Assembly (NCBI GenBank): GCA_910586705.1
Contig: CAJUJK010000006.1
Location: 62,001 to 126,000 of the forward strand
Direction of reading: 5' to 3'
DNA: 64,000 bases
Source of the DNA: an uncultured Lachnospiraceae bacterium
Lineage (GTDB): Bacteria > Bacillota > Clostridia > Lachnospirales > Lachnospiraceae
Program-made: the position numbers and the translations under genes
The notes under the pieces: generated by a model
What the model saw: the letters and a program-made list of their open reading frames with translations, nothing else
Told to the model about the DNA's origin: nothing
Database searches by the model: none
Part shown: positions 1 through 9,748 of the stretch, piece after piece
Numbering within the stretch: the first letter of the stretch is position 1
How the letters are laid out: each line of letters starts with the position of its first letter

Positions 1-3000
1 TATAAGAAACCTGCTCCTTCGTTCCATCGGGGTAAGTGACACAGTTCATGCGTCCGCACGCATCATAGGACATCTTCGTGCTGTTCCCGAGCGCATCTGT
101 CTGCTCTGTCAGCCTGCCGTTCTCATCATAACCGTTATGTATCCCGGCTCCTGCCAGTTCCACATCCGTGATGCGTCCATTCACATCATACAGATAGGTT
201 GTGCTGTTTCCCGTCTCGTCGATAAATACCGTTTTTTTGTTTTCCCAGTCATACGTTACAGCGCTTTCACCCCTGCCAGCCGTGTTCTGCCGGACCACTC
301 TGCCATACGCATCATACGTATTTGTCAGATAAACCTGTCCCGCAAAATCTGCAATGGTCGAAAGAAGACCTGCCTCATAGACAAAGGATATGGATTTGCC
401 CGCAGAGTTACCGATCGCTGTCAGATGACCTTCCCGATAGGTGAAGGCTGCTGTATTCCCATGGCTGTCCGTCGCCTCAGACAGATGTCCTCCTGTATAG
501 GAAAGAGTCAGGCTGCTTCCATGCCTTCCCTTAATCTGTGTAATCTGTCCTGTCTGATTTTTCTCAAATCGATATTTCACCAGCCCGTTTTCCACGATCT
601 GCGCAAGAACGAGGTCACTGTCAAACACATACTCCGTGCCGTCCTGTTTCCCGACCACATAAGAGGCATCCTCCCTCTGTTCCATGGCGTAGATGGTTCC
701 GGCGCCGTCTGCCGCGCGGAAGGAGGCGTCTTCTTCCTTCAGGAAAGGAATCACCGCTCCATAAGGCGTGCTGAAATACGCATACTCCGCATCCATATAC
801 AGCAAATAATTCAGTTCATGCGTCCATCCTGCTCCCAGTGCGGTGTCAAACGCGTCCCTGTCGGAATCATACATAAGCGTGAGGTGCAGCTTATCCTTTC
901 CGTAATCCTCCAGACATGTGTAACTCCAAAGGAAAGCGCCGGTCAGCGCATTGACAGGGTCGTTCCCCGTATAGGAAATCCTGCCATCCGTATAGGCGCT
1001 TTCGGAAGCCCTGTCCGCCAGACCATTCTTTTTACTGATATCCGTCCTTACGCTTCCCGGCGCACTGTAACGGCTGGACCCCTCCGCGTTATTTGCCCTC
1101 GCACGGTATGTATGCTCCGTATTCGGTCTTAAACCTGAGAATACCTTACAAATCCGACCTGCTGCCACGGGATCTTCCCCGGACACGTGATAAACGGTTC
1201 CGTCAAATGTAATGTCATAATCCGCCGCATCCGCTACCGGCGGGAAACTCACGATCACACTGTTGAATCCGGTCTGCGCCGTGACATCCGAAGGGACGGC
1301 AGGTCCAACGGCAACCGTGGTGATAGTCTTTCTCGCCGTGTATGCACTGTTTCCACCGGCATTGTACGCACATACGCTGTATTCATAATCCGTATCAGGC
1401 TCCAATCCGGTCACGGTTTTGGAGGTACCCGTTACGCTTTGGGTTGCGCCGTTAAAACGGAGTCTGTAGCCGTCAGCCCTGCTCACGCTCCCCCACGAAA
1501 CCGTCACGGAGTCGGTAGTCGCTGTTGCCTGCACATTCGCAGGTTTTTCCGGCGGCGCCATCGTCGTTTTCACGGAATATACCGGGGAGTAGGCGCTGGT
1601 TCCCGCGTCATTTTTGGCACGCACCTGACATTTATAGGTGGTCTCCGGGCGCAGCCCCGAAACTGTCTTTGATGTCCCTGTCGTATTATATACAGTTCCG
1701 TTAAATAACAGGTCGTAGCTCTTCACCTTCGACATATACTTCCAACTCACGGTGACACTGGTGGAATCAGCTCTGAAGCTGATGTCTGTCGGTACATCCG
1801 GCGCCTTCAATAAGGTTTTCACCGTCATATACGGAGAATAGCTGCTGCGTCCTCCCTCATTGACAGAACGTATCTGATATCTGTAGCTGGTATCGTCCTT
1901 AAGCCCTGTCACCTTATGGGATGTCCCTGTCACCGTATATGTCTTGCCGTCGAAATAGAGTTCATATTCCGTTGCACCCGGCACCGCATTCCATGTAAGC
2001 GTAACCGCATCCGCAGCAGCAGTCGCCTTAGCCGTCGGGTATGTGGCAGGCGCATAGGGCAATGTCTTTACTGTCTTAACCGGGCTGTAGGAGCTGGAGC
2101 CGTCTGTAGTGTTCACGCGGATCTGGTAGTTATAAGATGTATTCGCCGTCAATCCTGAAATCGTCTTACTTGTACCCGTCACCCGGTAGGTTGTCCCGTT
2201 AAACAGGAGATCGTAATTGGATGCTCCGCTGACCATATCCCATTTCAATGTGATAGTCGTTTGCGACCGCGTTTCCTTTACGGTTTCCGGCGGCATAGAT
2301 GTCGTCCTAAGCGTCTTCGCACGGCTGTAAGAGCTGGAACCGTCCGCGTTATTGGCACGGATCCGATAGCTGTAGGAAGTGTTCGGTTTCAGCCCTGTCA
2401 CTCTGTGGGAAGTGCCATTTACGCGATAAACCTTGCCATCAATCTCCAGATCATAGCTGGTCGCTCCTGCCACCGACGCCCAACTCACAGTGACCGATTC
2501 CTCATCCGAAGAAGCTATCGGATTAGTGGGCGCCTTCGGAGTTGTCCGTACTTTTTTCTCTGGTCCATACTCGCTGACACCGTCTGCATTTTTCGACCGA
2601 ACCCTGTACGCATATTCCGTATTTTCCCTCAGTCCGGTAAATGTTCTGGAAGGTGCTGTTGTACCGTAAGTACTTCCGTTAAACTGAATATCGTAGCCTG
2701 TTGCGTCACTGACAGCGTCCCATTTCACGGTAACAGTATTTTCTGTTGTCTCCCCCAGCATATTGTTCGGAATATCCGGCATTTTCGCCAATGTTTTGAT
2801 TGTTTTAGCCGCACTATAGCTGCCAACGCCGTCCAAACTCCTAGAAGCAACCTGATAAGTATAAGTTGTCTTCGGCTTCAACCCTCCATATGTCGTGGAA
2901 GTGGTGTTCTCGAGCCCGTATACCTCATCGTCGTTCAAACGGATCAGATACCCGATCGCTCCTGTCACCTTGTTCCAACTGACGGTTACAGAATCCCCGG

Positions 3001-3826
3001 TACTCGAAGCCGTCACGGAAGCGGGCGCTTTGGGCGGCGTAGCCACCGTTATCTGGTCTGTGTAGGCGCCTGCCACATCCGCATTTCTGGCGCGAACCTG
3101 AAAAGTATAGCTTCTTCCGGCAGTCAGCCCCGTAATTTCCTTGGAATTGGCTGTCGTGCTGTAGGTTTTCCCATTAAACAGGACATCATATCCGACTGCG
3201 CCGCTCACTTTATTCCAACTAATGGTCGCAGATGTCTCTGTCGCCTTCTTTTTAATTCCCATAGGTATCGCCGGAGCGACGGGCGGAGTCTTAACGGTCT
3301 GCGTCGCGCTGTACGGGCTTGTCTGTTTTGCTCCCCTCGCCCTTACCGCTATCGTATGGCTTGTCTTTGGCGTAAGCCCGGTAAAAGTCTTGGACAATGT
3401 GGTTACATTGTAAACCTTGTTGTCAAACAGAATGTCATAGCTCCTGGCGCGTGCAACAGCGCTGAAATTCACAATAATCCGCGTAGATTCCGCTGTAATT
3501 TTAACGTTCTGTGGAACATCCAGCGGTTTGTTGTCATAGAAGTCGTAGGGGATCAGAATTCGTTTTGCGTCTCCTCCAATTTTGATATTTCCACCAATCT
3601 CAGTAACCAGAACATCATACTGTTTACCCGCAGGCAGATTTGCCATGGTTGTATATGAATCCCCGTGCCAGTCATCATTCCTTTCGACAGCATAACTTAA
3701 TCCCACCGTTGTGACATACACTTTCTGCTTTTCCACACCCGGAAGAATAATCCAGTTAGCCGTAATAGATCCATCGTCATTCAGCGTTAAATTCAACTTA
3801 ATATCATTATTCGGTATCACTGACAT
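1..3826 (-). CDS. Giant FN3-repeat / Rhs (YD-repeat) protein, 5' part only
   Basis: The gene runs off the left edge; 1275 codons are visible and stay in one frame from the ATG at 3826 (AAGGAGA 7 nt upstream) to base 2. After about 90 N-terminal residues come roughly ten fibronectin type III-like repeats of about 81 residues (around 3500 down to 1090), each with a G-L-x-x-x-T-x-Y core. An Rhs entry region follows (NDPVNALTGAF, about base 950, resembling DUF6531), then YD-type repeats such as YDAYGRVV and YDENGRLT. Rhs proteins usually form a shell around a variable C-terminal toxin; that end is outside the window. The N-terminus (MSVIPNND) is polar and has no signal peptide or membrane segment, odd for a supposed surface protein. 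The wall hydrolase gene lies 88 bp upstream on the same strand. Confidence 0.88.
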   Translation of the reverse strand, partial: MSVIPNNDIKLNLTLNDDGSITANWIILPGVEKQKVYVTTVGLSYAVERNDDWHGDSYTTMANLPAGKQYDVLVTEIGGNIKIGGDAKRILIPYDFYDNKPLDVPQNVKITAESTRIIVNFSAVARARSYDILFDNKVYNVTTLSKTFTGLTPKTSHTIAVRARGAKQTSPYSATQTVKTPPVAPAIPMGIKKKATETSATISWNKVSGAVGYDVLFNGKTYSTTANSKEITGLTAGRSYTFQVRARNADVAGAYTDQITVATPPKAPASVTASSTGDSVTVSWNKVTGAIGYLIRLNDDEVYGLENTTSTTYGGLKPKTTYTYQVASRSLDGVGSYSAAKTIKTLAKMPDIPNNMLGETTENTVTVKWDAVSDATGYDIQFNGSTYGTTAPSRTFTGLRENTEYAYRVRSKNADGVSEYGPEKKVRTTPKAPTNPIASSDEESVTVSWASVAGATSYDLEIDGKVYRVNGTSHRVTGLKPNTSYSYRIRANNADGSSSYSRAKTLRTTSMPPETVKETRSQTTITLKWDMVSGASNYDLLFNGTTYRVTGTSKTISGLTANTSYNYQIRVNTTDGSSSYSPVKTVKTLPYAPATYPTAKATAAADAVTLTWNAVPGATEYELYFDGKTYTVTGTSHKVTGLKDDTSYRYQIRSVNEGGRSSYSPYMTVKTLLKAPDVPTDISFRADSTSVTVSWKYMSKVKSYDLLFNGTVYNTTGTSKTVSGLRPETTYKCQVRAKNDAGTSAYSPVYSVKTTMAPPEKPANVQATATTDSVTVSWGSVSRADGYRLRFNGATQSVTGTSKTVTGLEPDTDYEYSVCAYNAGGNSAYTARKTITTVAVGPAVPSDVTAQTGFNSVIVSFPPVADAADYDITFDGTVYHVSGEDPVAAGRICKVFSGLRPNTEHTYRARANNAEGSSRYSAPGSVRTDISKKNGLADRASESAYTDGRISYTGNDPVNALTGAFLWSYTCLEDYGKDKLHLTLMYDSDRDAFDTALGAGWTHELNYLLYMDAEYAYFSTPYGAVIPFLKEEDASFRAADGAGTIYAMEQREDASYVVGKQDGTEYVFDSDLVLAQIVENGLVKYRFEKNQTGQITQIKGRHGSSLTLSYTGGHLSEATDSHGNTAAFTYREGHLTAIGNSAGKSISFVYEAGLLSTIADFAGQVYLTNTYDAYGRVVRQNTAGRGESAVTYDWENKKTVFIDETGNSTTYLYDVNGRITDVELAGAGIHNGYDENGRLTEQTDALGNSTKMSYDACGRMNCVTYPDGTKEQVSY

Positions 3827-3914
3827 AATAAAATCTCCTTTTCATTTTGATAGTATTTAGCCGGCTATCTTATAAAAAGGAGATTTCTCTTTCTTTGTAA
3901 ACATGAAAATCTGC

Positions 3915-4952
3915 TTATCTGTCAAGTTTTATAGGGTCATACTTTTCGATATAATCATGTATCAGGGATTCCGCATAACCCTGTGCCGTCGCATAGCCGC
4001 ATTCCTGCAAATACCGTGCCGCAAGAGTATAATCCGTGCATCCGATTACCGGTGCATACCTCAATGTTCTTCCCCCGTCTGTGCTTCTTTCCGCGATGTA
4101 AGTGTTATGATCCAAAACAGACTCTTCCCAACTGTCATACGCACGCCACTGTGTCTGTTCCACCGTATAATAACTTCCGTCCGCATTCTGCTCCAGTGCG
4201 TCTTTCACATAGATCATGCCTCCCCACCCGTTCTTTTTGATGCCGAACAGGGCATTCGCCTTCCTCGCCAGCTCTAAAGTTCCCCAAGCCGACTCCTTGA
4301 TCGCCTGCGCAACTACCACAGACGGCAGTATAATCCTGCGCTGCTGCCAGTCCTCACATGCTGTTTTACCTACAAGCTTCATAAACCTTTCTTTTTCGTG
4401 CTCAGTCTTTTTGCCTTTTTCGAGCATAGTTTCACGGATCGCCTCATAAATCACATGTGCTACTGTCTCCTGTGCCCCCATACGTTCGTAAATTTCCACA
4501 TCTCTTTCACTATCACAGAAACATACTTCGATCAACAAAGCTTTTGCTTTTGTCCTGCGTATCACATAGAGCCCGCTCCCATCTTTCACACCACGATTTG
4601 AAAACCCCAGCTTTTCAAAATTTGTACATATTGCCGTCGCGACGGAATGCTTTTTCCCTTCGTATGTATAAACTTCGGTTCCCTGTGCCCTATGCTCTTT
4701 CGACGCATTAAAGTGAATACTGATAAACAGGTCCAAAGACGACTGATTTGCTATTTCCACTGTTTTTTCAAGATATGCTTCCTGCGATGCCGCCCTTTCA
4801 ACGGTACAGTTTACCACGCTGACGCCCGCATCCGTAAGCATTTTCATCAAAATATTCCCGACAAGCCTCGTATGTTCCGATTCTCTGATTACTCCGACTG
4901 CACCTATTCCCGGTCCTTCCAAAGTATGACCGCAATTAATTCCTATTGCCAT
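3915..4952 (-). CDS. Two-domain cell-wall hydrolase: N-acetylmuramoyl-L-alanine amidase + glucosaminidase
   Basis: 345 aa. Residues 1-175 form an Amidase_3 domain: zinc ligands likely H9, E24 or E26, and H80 (in SIHFNAS), with catalytic Glu E142 (in LLIEVCF). Residues 185-340 match a GH73-like glucosaminidase, with E220 in VAQAIKESAWG as the likely catalytic acid. Together they would cut both the peptide-glycan amide bond and the glycan strand. There is no signal peptide, SH3 or choline-binding wall anchor, which resembles a phage endolysin more than a housekeeping autolysin. It lies upstream of the FN3-Rhs gene on the same strand, so co-transcription is likely. No holin or phage structural gene is visible. 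Confidence 0.87.
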   Translation of the reverse strand: MAIGINCGHTLEGPGIGAVGVIRESEHTRLVGNILMKMLTDAGVSVVNCTVERAASQEAYLEKTVEIANQSSLDLFISIHFNASKEHRAQGTEVYTYEGKKHSVATAICTNFEKLGFSNRGVKDGSGLYVIRRTKAKALLIEVCFCDSERDVEIYERMGAQETVAHVIYEAIRETMLEKGKKTEHEKERFMKLVGKTACEDWQQRRIILPSVVVAQAIKESAWGTLELARKANALFGIKKNGWGGMIYVKDALEQNADGSYYTVEQTQWRAYDSWEESVLDHNTYIAERSTDGGRTLRYAPVIGCTDYTLAARYLQECGYATAQGYAESLIHDYIEKYDPIKLDR

Positions 4953-5038
4953 ATTAAATTCCCCCTTTATTACAAAAGAGCAATATCTGGTAAAAATGTA
5001 AATATCCGAAAATATATTTAAGAAATGTCCGGCGGACT

Positions 5039-5084
5039 AAAAAGACCGCCCGGTAACAGGATTGTCCTCTGCTATCGGGCGGTC
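5039..5084 (-). terminator. Rho-independent terminator after the esterase gene
   Basis: Inverted repeat GACCGCCCGG (from 5044) with CGGGCGGTC (to 5084), stem about 15 bp with small mismatches. Read on the minus strand it is followed by a TTTTT run (5043-5039), as expected for termination of the gene ending at 5157. Confidence 0.8.
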
Positions 5085-5156
5085 AATGCCACTTCTTTCT
5101 CATTTTGTCGGCTTATTTGTGTAATATCAATATCCGTGGAATGCTTTCGCAATTCC

Positions 5157-6083
5157 TTATCTGCAAATATCGTAAATAAACTCCGCATTCTTGTCCATCG
5201 CCTCGTAGGCGGTCTTAAGGGGCGACATCTGGAACACATGCCACATCCCCTTGAACACGTCCATCTTCACACTGACATTATCTTTTAAGAGTTTTTTGTA
5301 GAGCATCGCTGAATCGTCGTGCAGGATCTCATTGCTCCCCACCTGAATATACGTGGGCGGAAATCCCTCATAATCCCCGAACAGGGGCGAAATCAACGGG
5401 TCTGTCAGCTCCTGCCCCGCCGCGTAGTTCTGTATCATCTGCTCCAGATAAGCTGCGTTCAGGACAGGGTCGATCTCCGCCTTGGTCATATGGGACTTGC
5501 CGGAAGCCGTCAGATCCGTCCACGGCGACATGAGCACAAGTCCCCTCGGCATCAGCCGTCCCTCGCTTTTCAGCTTGAGACAGAGGGAGAGCGCCAGATT
5601 GCCTCCCGCGGAATCTCCCGCCAGAATCACATCCCTCGCACCGTACCCCAGAAGCATCAGATAATCCCAGACCTGCATGGCGTCCTGCGTCGCCGCCGGA
5701 TAAGGATTTTCGGGCGCCAGTCTGTAATCAAAGCTGAGCACATCCATGGAGGTGGAGGACGCCAGTTTCGTCGTCAGCGTTCTGGCGTACAGACTGCTGC
5801 CCGTGGAATAGCCGCCGCCGTGACAATACAGAATGATATATTTCTTCATGTGCGCCCGGTTTACGGTAATCCACTCCCCATGAATCGTGCCGCCCTCCTC
5901 CCTGCGCGCGGCAATCTCCACATCCTCCACAATCACATCCCGGCTGTTCCCTAAAAGAGCGCCGAAATGATCCTGCGACTGGCGGTGCTTCTCGATATCC
6001 ACGTTCTCCACCACACCGTGCATCCGCTTGATCAAATTCATCAACCCGGCGTTCTTTTTCTCTATCCTGTCTGTTTTTCCCAT
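5157..6083 (-). CDS. Alpha/beta-hydrolase, HSL-type esterase
   Basis: 308 aa from the ATG at 6083, chosen because GGAGG lies just upstream; an open frame extends to 6299 without support. It shows the hormone-sensitive-lipase family oxyanion motif HGGGYSTGS and the nucleophile elbow GDSAGGN, followed by a C-terminal region with an Asp (DP or DD) and the His of MWHVF. No signal peptide, so a cytoplasmic carboxylesterase or deacetylase is likely. It is divergent from an acyltransferase gene that is followed by a DUF6320 gene. I recall this trio recurring in Clostridia, which suggests opposing acyl-transfer and acyl-removal roles. The substrate cannot be read from sequence. Confidence 0.85.
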   Translation of the reverse strand: MGKTDRIEKKNAGLMNLIKRMHGVVENVDIEKHRQSQDHFGALLGNSRDVIVEDVEIAARREEGGTIHGEWITVNRAHMKKYIILYCHGGGYSTGSSLYARTLTTKLASSTSMDVLSFDYRLAPENPYPAATQDAMQVWDYLMLLGYGARDVILAGDSAGGNLALSLCLKLKSEGRLMPRGLVLMSPWTDLTASGKSHMTKAEIDPVLNAAYLEQMIQNYAAGQELTDPLISPLFGDYEGFPPTYIQVGSNEILHDDSAMLYKKLLKDNVSVKMDVFKGMWHVFQMSPLKTAYEAMDKNAEFIYDICR

Positions 6084-6191
6084 AGTTCCTCCGCTCTTCT
6101 CCGTTTCCCGGTGCTGCGTCCGTTTTTCCGCGCGCTCCTTAATATGCAACAATTTTACCATAAATTTGGGAATTTGTGGTATACTTATTCC

Positions 6192-7523
6192 ATGCACAGA
6201 CAAGAAACGAAAAAGCAAGTGAATAAACCTGCCGTCCGGAACAGGAAGGACGTCTGGTATAAGCTGGATCTGTCGGCCACCGTTTATCCCACCCTGCAAA
6301 GGCGGGATTTCTCCTCGGTATACCGTCTCAGCGTAAAATTAAAGGAAGCGGTGGATCCTGTCCTTTTACAGCAGGCGCTGGATCTTACGCTGCCCCGTTT
6401 CCCCACCTACAAAGTGGCGATCCGCAAAGGACTGTTCTGGCGTTATCTTGAGCCGAACAACAGACCCGGTCCCTTCGTGCAGGAAGATATCAAAAACCCG
6501 TGTATGCCCATGCACTTTAAGAGTAACAATCGTTATCTTATCAGAATATACTACTTCGGCTGCCGCATCTCCCTTGAGGCGCACCACTGTCTCGGCGACG
6601 GCACCGGCGGCATGAGCCTTTTGCAGACGCTGACCGCCGTATATCTGGGGCTGCAGGGGCACAAAATAGCCCCCTCCGGCTTCGTGTTAAAGCTGGACGA
6701 GGAGCCTGACCCGGGCGAGCTGGAAGACTCCTACATGCGCTATGCCACGGCGAAAGTCAAACCGCCGCGCCCGGCGGAAAAAACCTACCGCGTCCGGGGC
6801 ACGAAGGAGCCCTTCTACACCCTGAACATCATAAACGGGGTTTTGTCTGTCCGGGAAGTCATGGCTGCGGCTAAGAAATACGGCGCAACCATCACGGAAT
6901 ATTTAAACGCCGTACTGCTCTACGCCCTGCTGCAGAAGCAGCAGCAGGAATTTCACCTGACATACAAACCCGTCAGGATTGCCATGCCCGTAAATCTGCG
7001 CCGTTTCTTTCCTTCCAGAACCTTGCGCAATTTTATCACCATGGTATATCCATCCATCGACCCCCGCCTCGGCGACTACACCTTTGAGGAGATCGTGACC
7101 GAGGTACACAATTTCATGCGTTATTATATAAACGCGAAATTCCTGTGCGGCGATATCACCACCAACGCCGCCACCAAGCACAACTTTCTGATACGCATTG
7201 TGCCCCTTTTTATCAAGGATTTTGTAGTGCGCACCTTCTACACCCGCGTGCAGGACAAAAATTCCTCCGCCGGGCTCACCAACATGGGCGCGCTGGCAGT
7301 CCCGGAGGATATGAAACCGTTTATCGACCGTTTCGATATCTACATGGGACAGCCCTTTTCCTCCCGCACCAACTGCGCCATCATCAGCTTCGGGGATATC
7401 CTGACCATCAACTTCGCCAGCAGTATCGTGGAGAGCGACGTGGAACGGCATTTCTTCCGCAAACTGGTGCAGGACGGCATCCATGTAAAGATAGAGAGCA
7501 ACCGTTCGTCGGAAACATTATAA
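6192..7523 (+). CDS. Acyltransferase of the condensation / alcohol acetyltransferase fold
   Basis: 443 aa from ATG 6192. The N-terminal stretch KDVWYKLDLSATVYP and the active-site motif HHCLGDG (HHxxxDG) place it with condensation-domain-like O-acyltransferases such as alcohol acetyltransferases and wax-ester synthase relatives; the second His is the expected base. No signal peptide or clear membrane segment. The start is uncertain: no Shine-Dalgarno precedes MHRQ, and a TATACT box at 6179-6184 would put the transcript start almost at the ATG. Upstream in-frame starts (MQQF, near 6146) also lack a ribosome site. The DUF6320 gene follows after 67 bp on the same strand. Confidence 0.78.
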   Translation: MHRQETKKQVNKPAVRNRKDVWYKLDLSATVYPTLQRRDFSSVYRLSVKLKEAVDPVLLQQALDLTLPRFPTYKVAIRKGLFWRYLEPNNRPGPFVQEDIKNPCMPMHFKSNNRYLIRIYYFGCRISLEAHHCLGDGTGGMSLLQTLTAVYLGLQGHKIAPSGFVLKLDEEPDPGELEDSYMRYATAKVKPPRPAEKTYRVRGTKEPFYTLNIINGVLSVREVMAAAKKYGATITEYLNAVLLYALLQKQQQEFHLTYKPVRIAMPVNLRRFFPSRTLRNFITMVYPSIDPRLGDYTFEEIVTEVHNFMRYYINAKFLCGDITTNAATKHNFLIRIVPLFIKDFVVRTFYTRVQDKNSSAGLTNMGALAVPEDMKPFIDRFDIYMGQPFSSRTNCAIISFGDILTINFASSIVESDVERHFFRKLVQDGIHVKIESNRSSETL

Positions 7524-7590
7524 CACCCGTTATGAACCTTCCGGCGTCGTGTCGCATACAATTAAATCTCGATTTAAGAAAGGATAATCT

Positions 7591-8295
7591 ATGTCATACT
7601 GTGTAAACTGCGGTGTGGAACTGGAAGCTTCCCTGCGGGAATGCCCGCTGTGCCACACGCCTGTTGTAAACCCGGTCGAAGCAGGAAAAGAGTTCCCGCC
7701 TTCCCCCTATCCCGTCAACAAAGGACAGGTGGAGGTCGTCAAGAGAAAGGATCTCGGCATCCTGCTCTCGGTTGTCCTGATCGCCACGGGCGGCACCTGC
7801 CTGCTGTTGAATCTGCTCGTATTCTATCGCTCCCTCTGGTCCCTTCTGGTGATCGGCATCTGCATCTGCCTGTTTGTATTCACCTTCCCGGTGGTATTCT
7901 ACAGCAAAATGCCGTTCTTTATCTCGCTTTTTGCGGACGGGATGGCAGTCGCGGTATATCTGTACATGATCGCCTATCTGACCCCCTCCACCGCATGGTT
8001 CTGGGAACTGGGACTGCCCATCGTTGCGCTTGTCACGCTGGGCATGGAAGTCTTTACCCTGCTCGCAAAAAAGGTGCCCTTCACGATTCTTTCGGGCGCC
8101 CTGTGCCTGTTTATCGAGATTCCCCTGTTCTGCACCGCTCTGGAACTGATGATCCGCCGCATGATCCAGTCGCCGCTCAGGCTCACATGGTCCGCCGTGG
8201 TACTGACCGTCTGCGTCATCATCGACGTGGCGCTCGTCACGATCCTCGTAAAAAAACGCCTGCGCAACGAGGTGCGCAGACGCCTTCACTTCTGA
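7591..8295 (+). CDS. Zinc-ribbon membrane protein (DUF6320-like)
   Basis: 234 aa. The first 30 residues carry two CxxC pairs (CVNCG and CPLC), a zinc ribbon. About six hydrophobic segments follow from residue 55 onward and the protein ends with a basic tail (KKRLRNEVRRR). AAGGA 7 nt before the ATG supports the start. From memory this matches the DUF6320 family, often next to alcohol-acetyltransferase-like genes as here. Function unknown; possibly a membrane partner of the acyltransferase upstream. Confidence 0.75.
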   Translation: MSYCVNCGVELEASLRECPLCHTPVVNPVEAGKEFPPSPYPVNKGQVEVVKRKDLGILLSVVLIATGGTCLLLNLLVFYRSLWSLLVIGICICLFVFTFPVVFYSKMPFFISLFADGMAVAVYLYMIAYLTPSTAWFWELGLPIVALVTLGMEVFTLLAKKVPFTILSGALCLFIEIPLFCTALELMIRRMIQSPLRLTWSAVVLTVCVIIDVALVTILVKKRLRNEVRRRLHF

Positions 8296-8299
8296 GTGT

Positions 8300-8926
8300 T
8301 TATTTGCTGTACCTTGCTTCCGCGTCCTCTAAAGACTGGTAGCCGTAAAACGCGGTTTCATTGGCGATGGTCTGTTTTAACAGACTCTCGCCCTTTTCTT
8401 TTGCCTCCTCCGTCTCCTTTAAGATCAGCGAGAGCGTCCTCATGGAATAGGTGTAAAGCTCGCCGCGGAGATAACTCTCCATGGAGGAACCTGCCATAAT
8501 GCCGTCCTCCGCGGTAGTCGCCACCCTGCCCCGCTTTCGCAGATTCGGATACTCCTTTGCCATCCTTGCGTCCCACTCCAGATTGACTGCTATAATCCGT
8601 TCCACGATCTCCTTCTTCTCGGACACGTCGGGTAGATGCCCCTTAATCTCCTCAAATTCCTCCGGGTAGGTGCTCTCCATCATCCACCCGTATTTCTCAA
8701 AAACCGGGTTTCTGCCCTCCTCTGCCGCCGCACGGCAGTCCGCCTGATAGCTCAGAAGCACCTCGTCAGAGTAAACCATCCACTGGCTCATGCGCATCTT
8801 AAAAAAGGTGTCGGGATCGTCCTGACAGGACGCCCTGCCGCCCGTATTGTAGACCTGCTGGAACAATTCCCACTCCATCTGCGCTATGTCAAATATCAAC
8901 TGTTCCCGTTCGCTGACCTGTGCCAT
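8300..8926 (-). CDS. DUF4125-like cytoplasmic protein
   Basis: 208 aa, soluble and rich in Glu, Met and aromatic residues, with no membrane segment. The pattern IAQMEWELFQQVYNTGGRASCQDD near the N-terminus and MARMSQWMVYS-like helices resemble the DUF4125 family of Firmicutes. The function is unknown. It starts 27 bp after the GerMN lipoprotein gene and is probably co-transcribed with it. It converges with the zinc-ribbon gene, whose stop is 4 bp away. Confidence 0.7.
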   Translation of the reverse strand: MAQVSEREQLIFDIAQMEWELFQQVYNTGGRASCQDDPDTFFKMRMSQWMVYSDEVLLSYQADCRAAAEEGRNPVFEKYGWMMESTYPEEFEEIKGHLPDVSEKKEIVERIIAVNLEWDARMAKEYPNLRKRGRVATTAEDGIMAGSSMESYLRGELYTYSMRTLSLILKETEEAKEKGESLLKQTIANETAFYGYQSLEDAEARYSK

Positions 8927-8953
8927 GATACGCTGTCCCCTTTCAGCCGGTCT

Positions 8954-9673
8954 CTATTCTTCCGGCTCTGCAATGCTGTCCGCCGTTTCCTCTTCAGCCG
9001 CCGTCAGATATGCCATGATCTCTCTCGGCGTACCGCCGGAAAGCGCCTCCGCATACGACGCGCTGGAGGTGACAAGGGTCTCTCCCTCCACTGTTATGTA
9101 AACCGCATCAGCATCATAGTTTGCTAAAAATGTATTGACAATGGAAGAGATGATAATGCACTCCGCCTCCGTGGACATGGTCAGCAGATACTCGCGAAAG
9201 CTCCCCGAGATATCCAGATACAAGAGCTTTTTCCCCTCTTCTTCCCTCTCCACCATGGAGAGCGCCTTCGTGTTAAGCAAGGGCACAATATTGTGTTTTG
9301 CCAACGCATTCAAAAGCACGTCCGGCGTAATCTCCTCCGCTGTGATTTCCTCCTGCATCAGATCGGAATCCACATTTTTTCCGTAGCAGATCACCGCCTT
9401 CTCCCGTGCATTATCCATCTCCACTGTCCCGTTATCCGCCGCTGTTTCCGGCTCCTTATCCTGCGCTGCTTCCTCTCCTTCCCGCTCTTTTACGGTTTCC
9501 TCTTCCGGCTCTTCTTCCAATAAATATTCCAAAGAGTTGACAAGTATATCCTTTGATGACATCTCCGGCACGACGATCTCTTTCGTCGTCACCGTCACGT
9601 CCGACACCCTGCCGCAAGCCGTCAACAGCATGACAGCCAGAAGCGCAAGCGCCGCCATGTTACGCTTTTTCAT
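8954..9673 (-). CDS. GerMN-domain lipoprotein
   Basis: 239 aa from the ATG at 9673 (GGAGG 7 nt upstream; the longer frame to 9694 is unsupported). Lipoprotein signal: basic MKKRN, hydrophobic AALALLAVMLL, lipobox LTAC. An acidic linker (about residues 50-85) is followed by a GerMN-like domain with KLLYLDISGSF and SIVNTFLANYDADAVYITVEGE. GerM-type domains occur in sporulation and germination lipoproteins and some peptidoglycan-associated proteins. It sits just upstream of the DUF4125 gene. Confidence 0.75.
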   Translation of the reverse strand: MKKRNMAALALLAVMLLTACGRVSDVTVTTKEIVVPEMSSKDILVNSLEYLLEEEPEEETVKEREGEEAAQDKEPETAADNGTVEMDNAREKAVICYGKNVDSDLMQEEITAEEITPDVLLNALAKHNIVPLLNTKALSMVEREEEGKKLLYLDISGSFREYLLTMSTEAECIIISSIVNTFLANYDADAVYITVEGETLVTSSASYAEALSGGTPREIMAYLTAAEEETADSIAEPEE

Positions 9674-9748
9674 AATTTTCCTCCCCGAATGCAAAACCTC
9701 TGAATCGCTTTATTTTATCACACCGCATCCGAAAAGTAAATTAGCTAT

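Noticed and set aside
137..3658. Long plus-strand ORFs (331, 161, 465 codons) over the Rhs gene
   Set aside because: They are antisense shadows of the FN3 repeats; the minus strand is open in a single frame for all 1275 codons.
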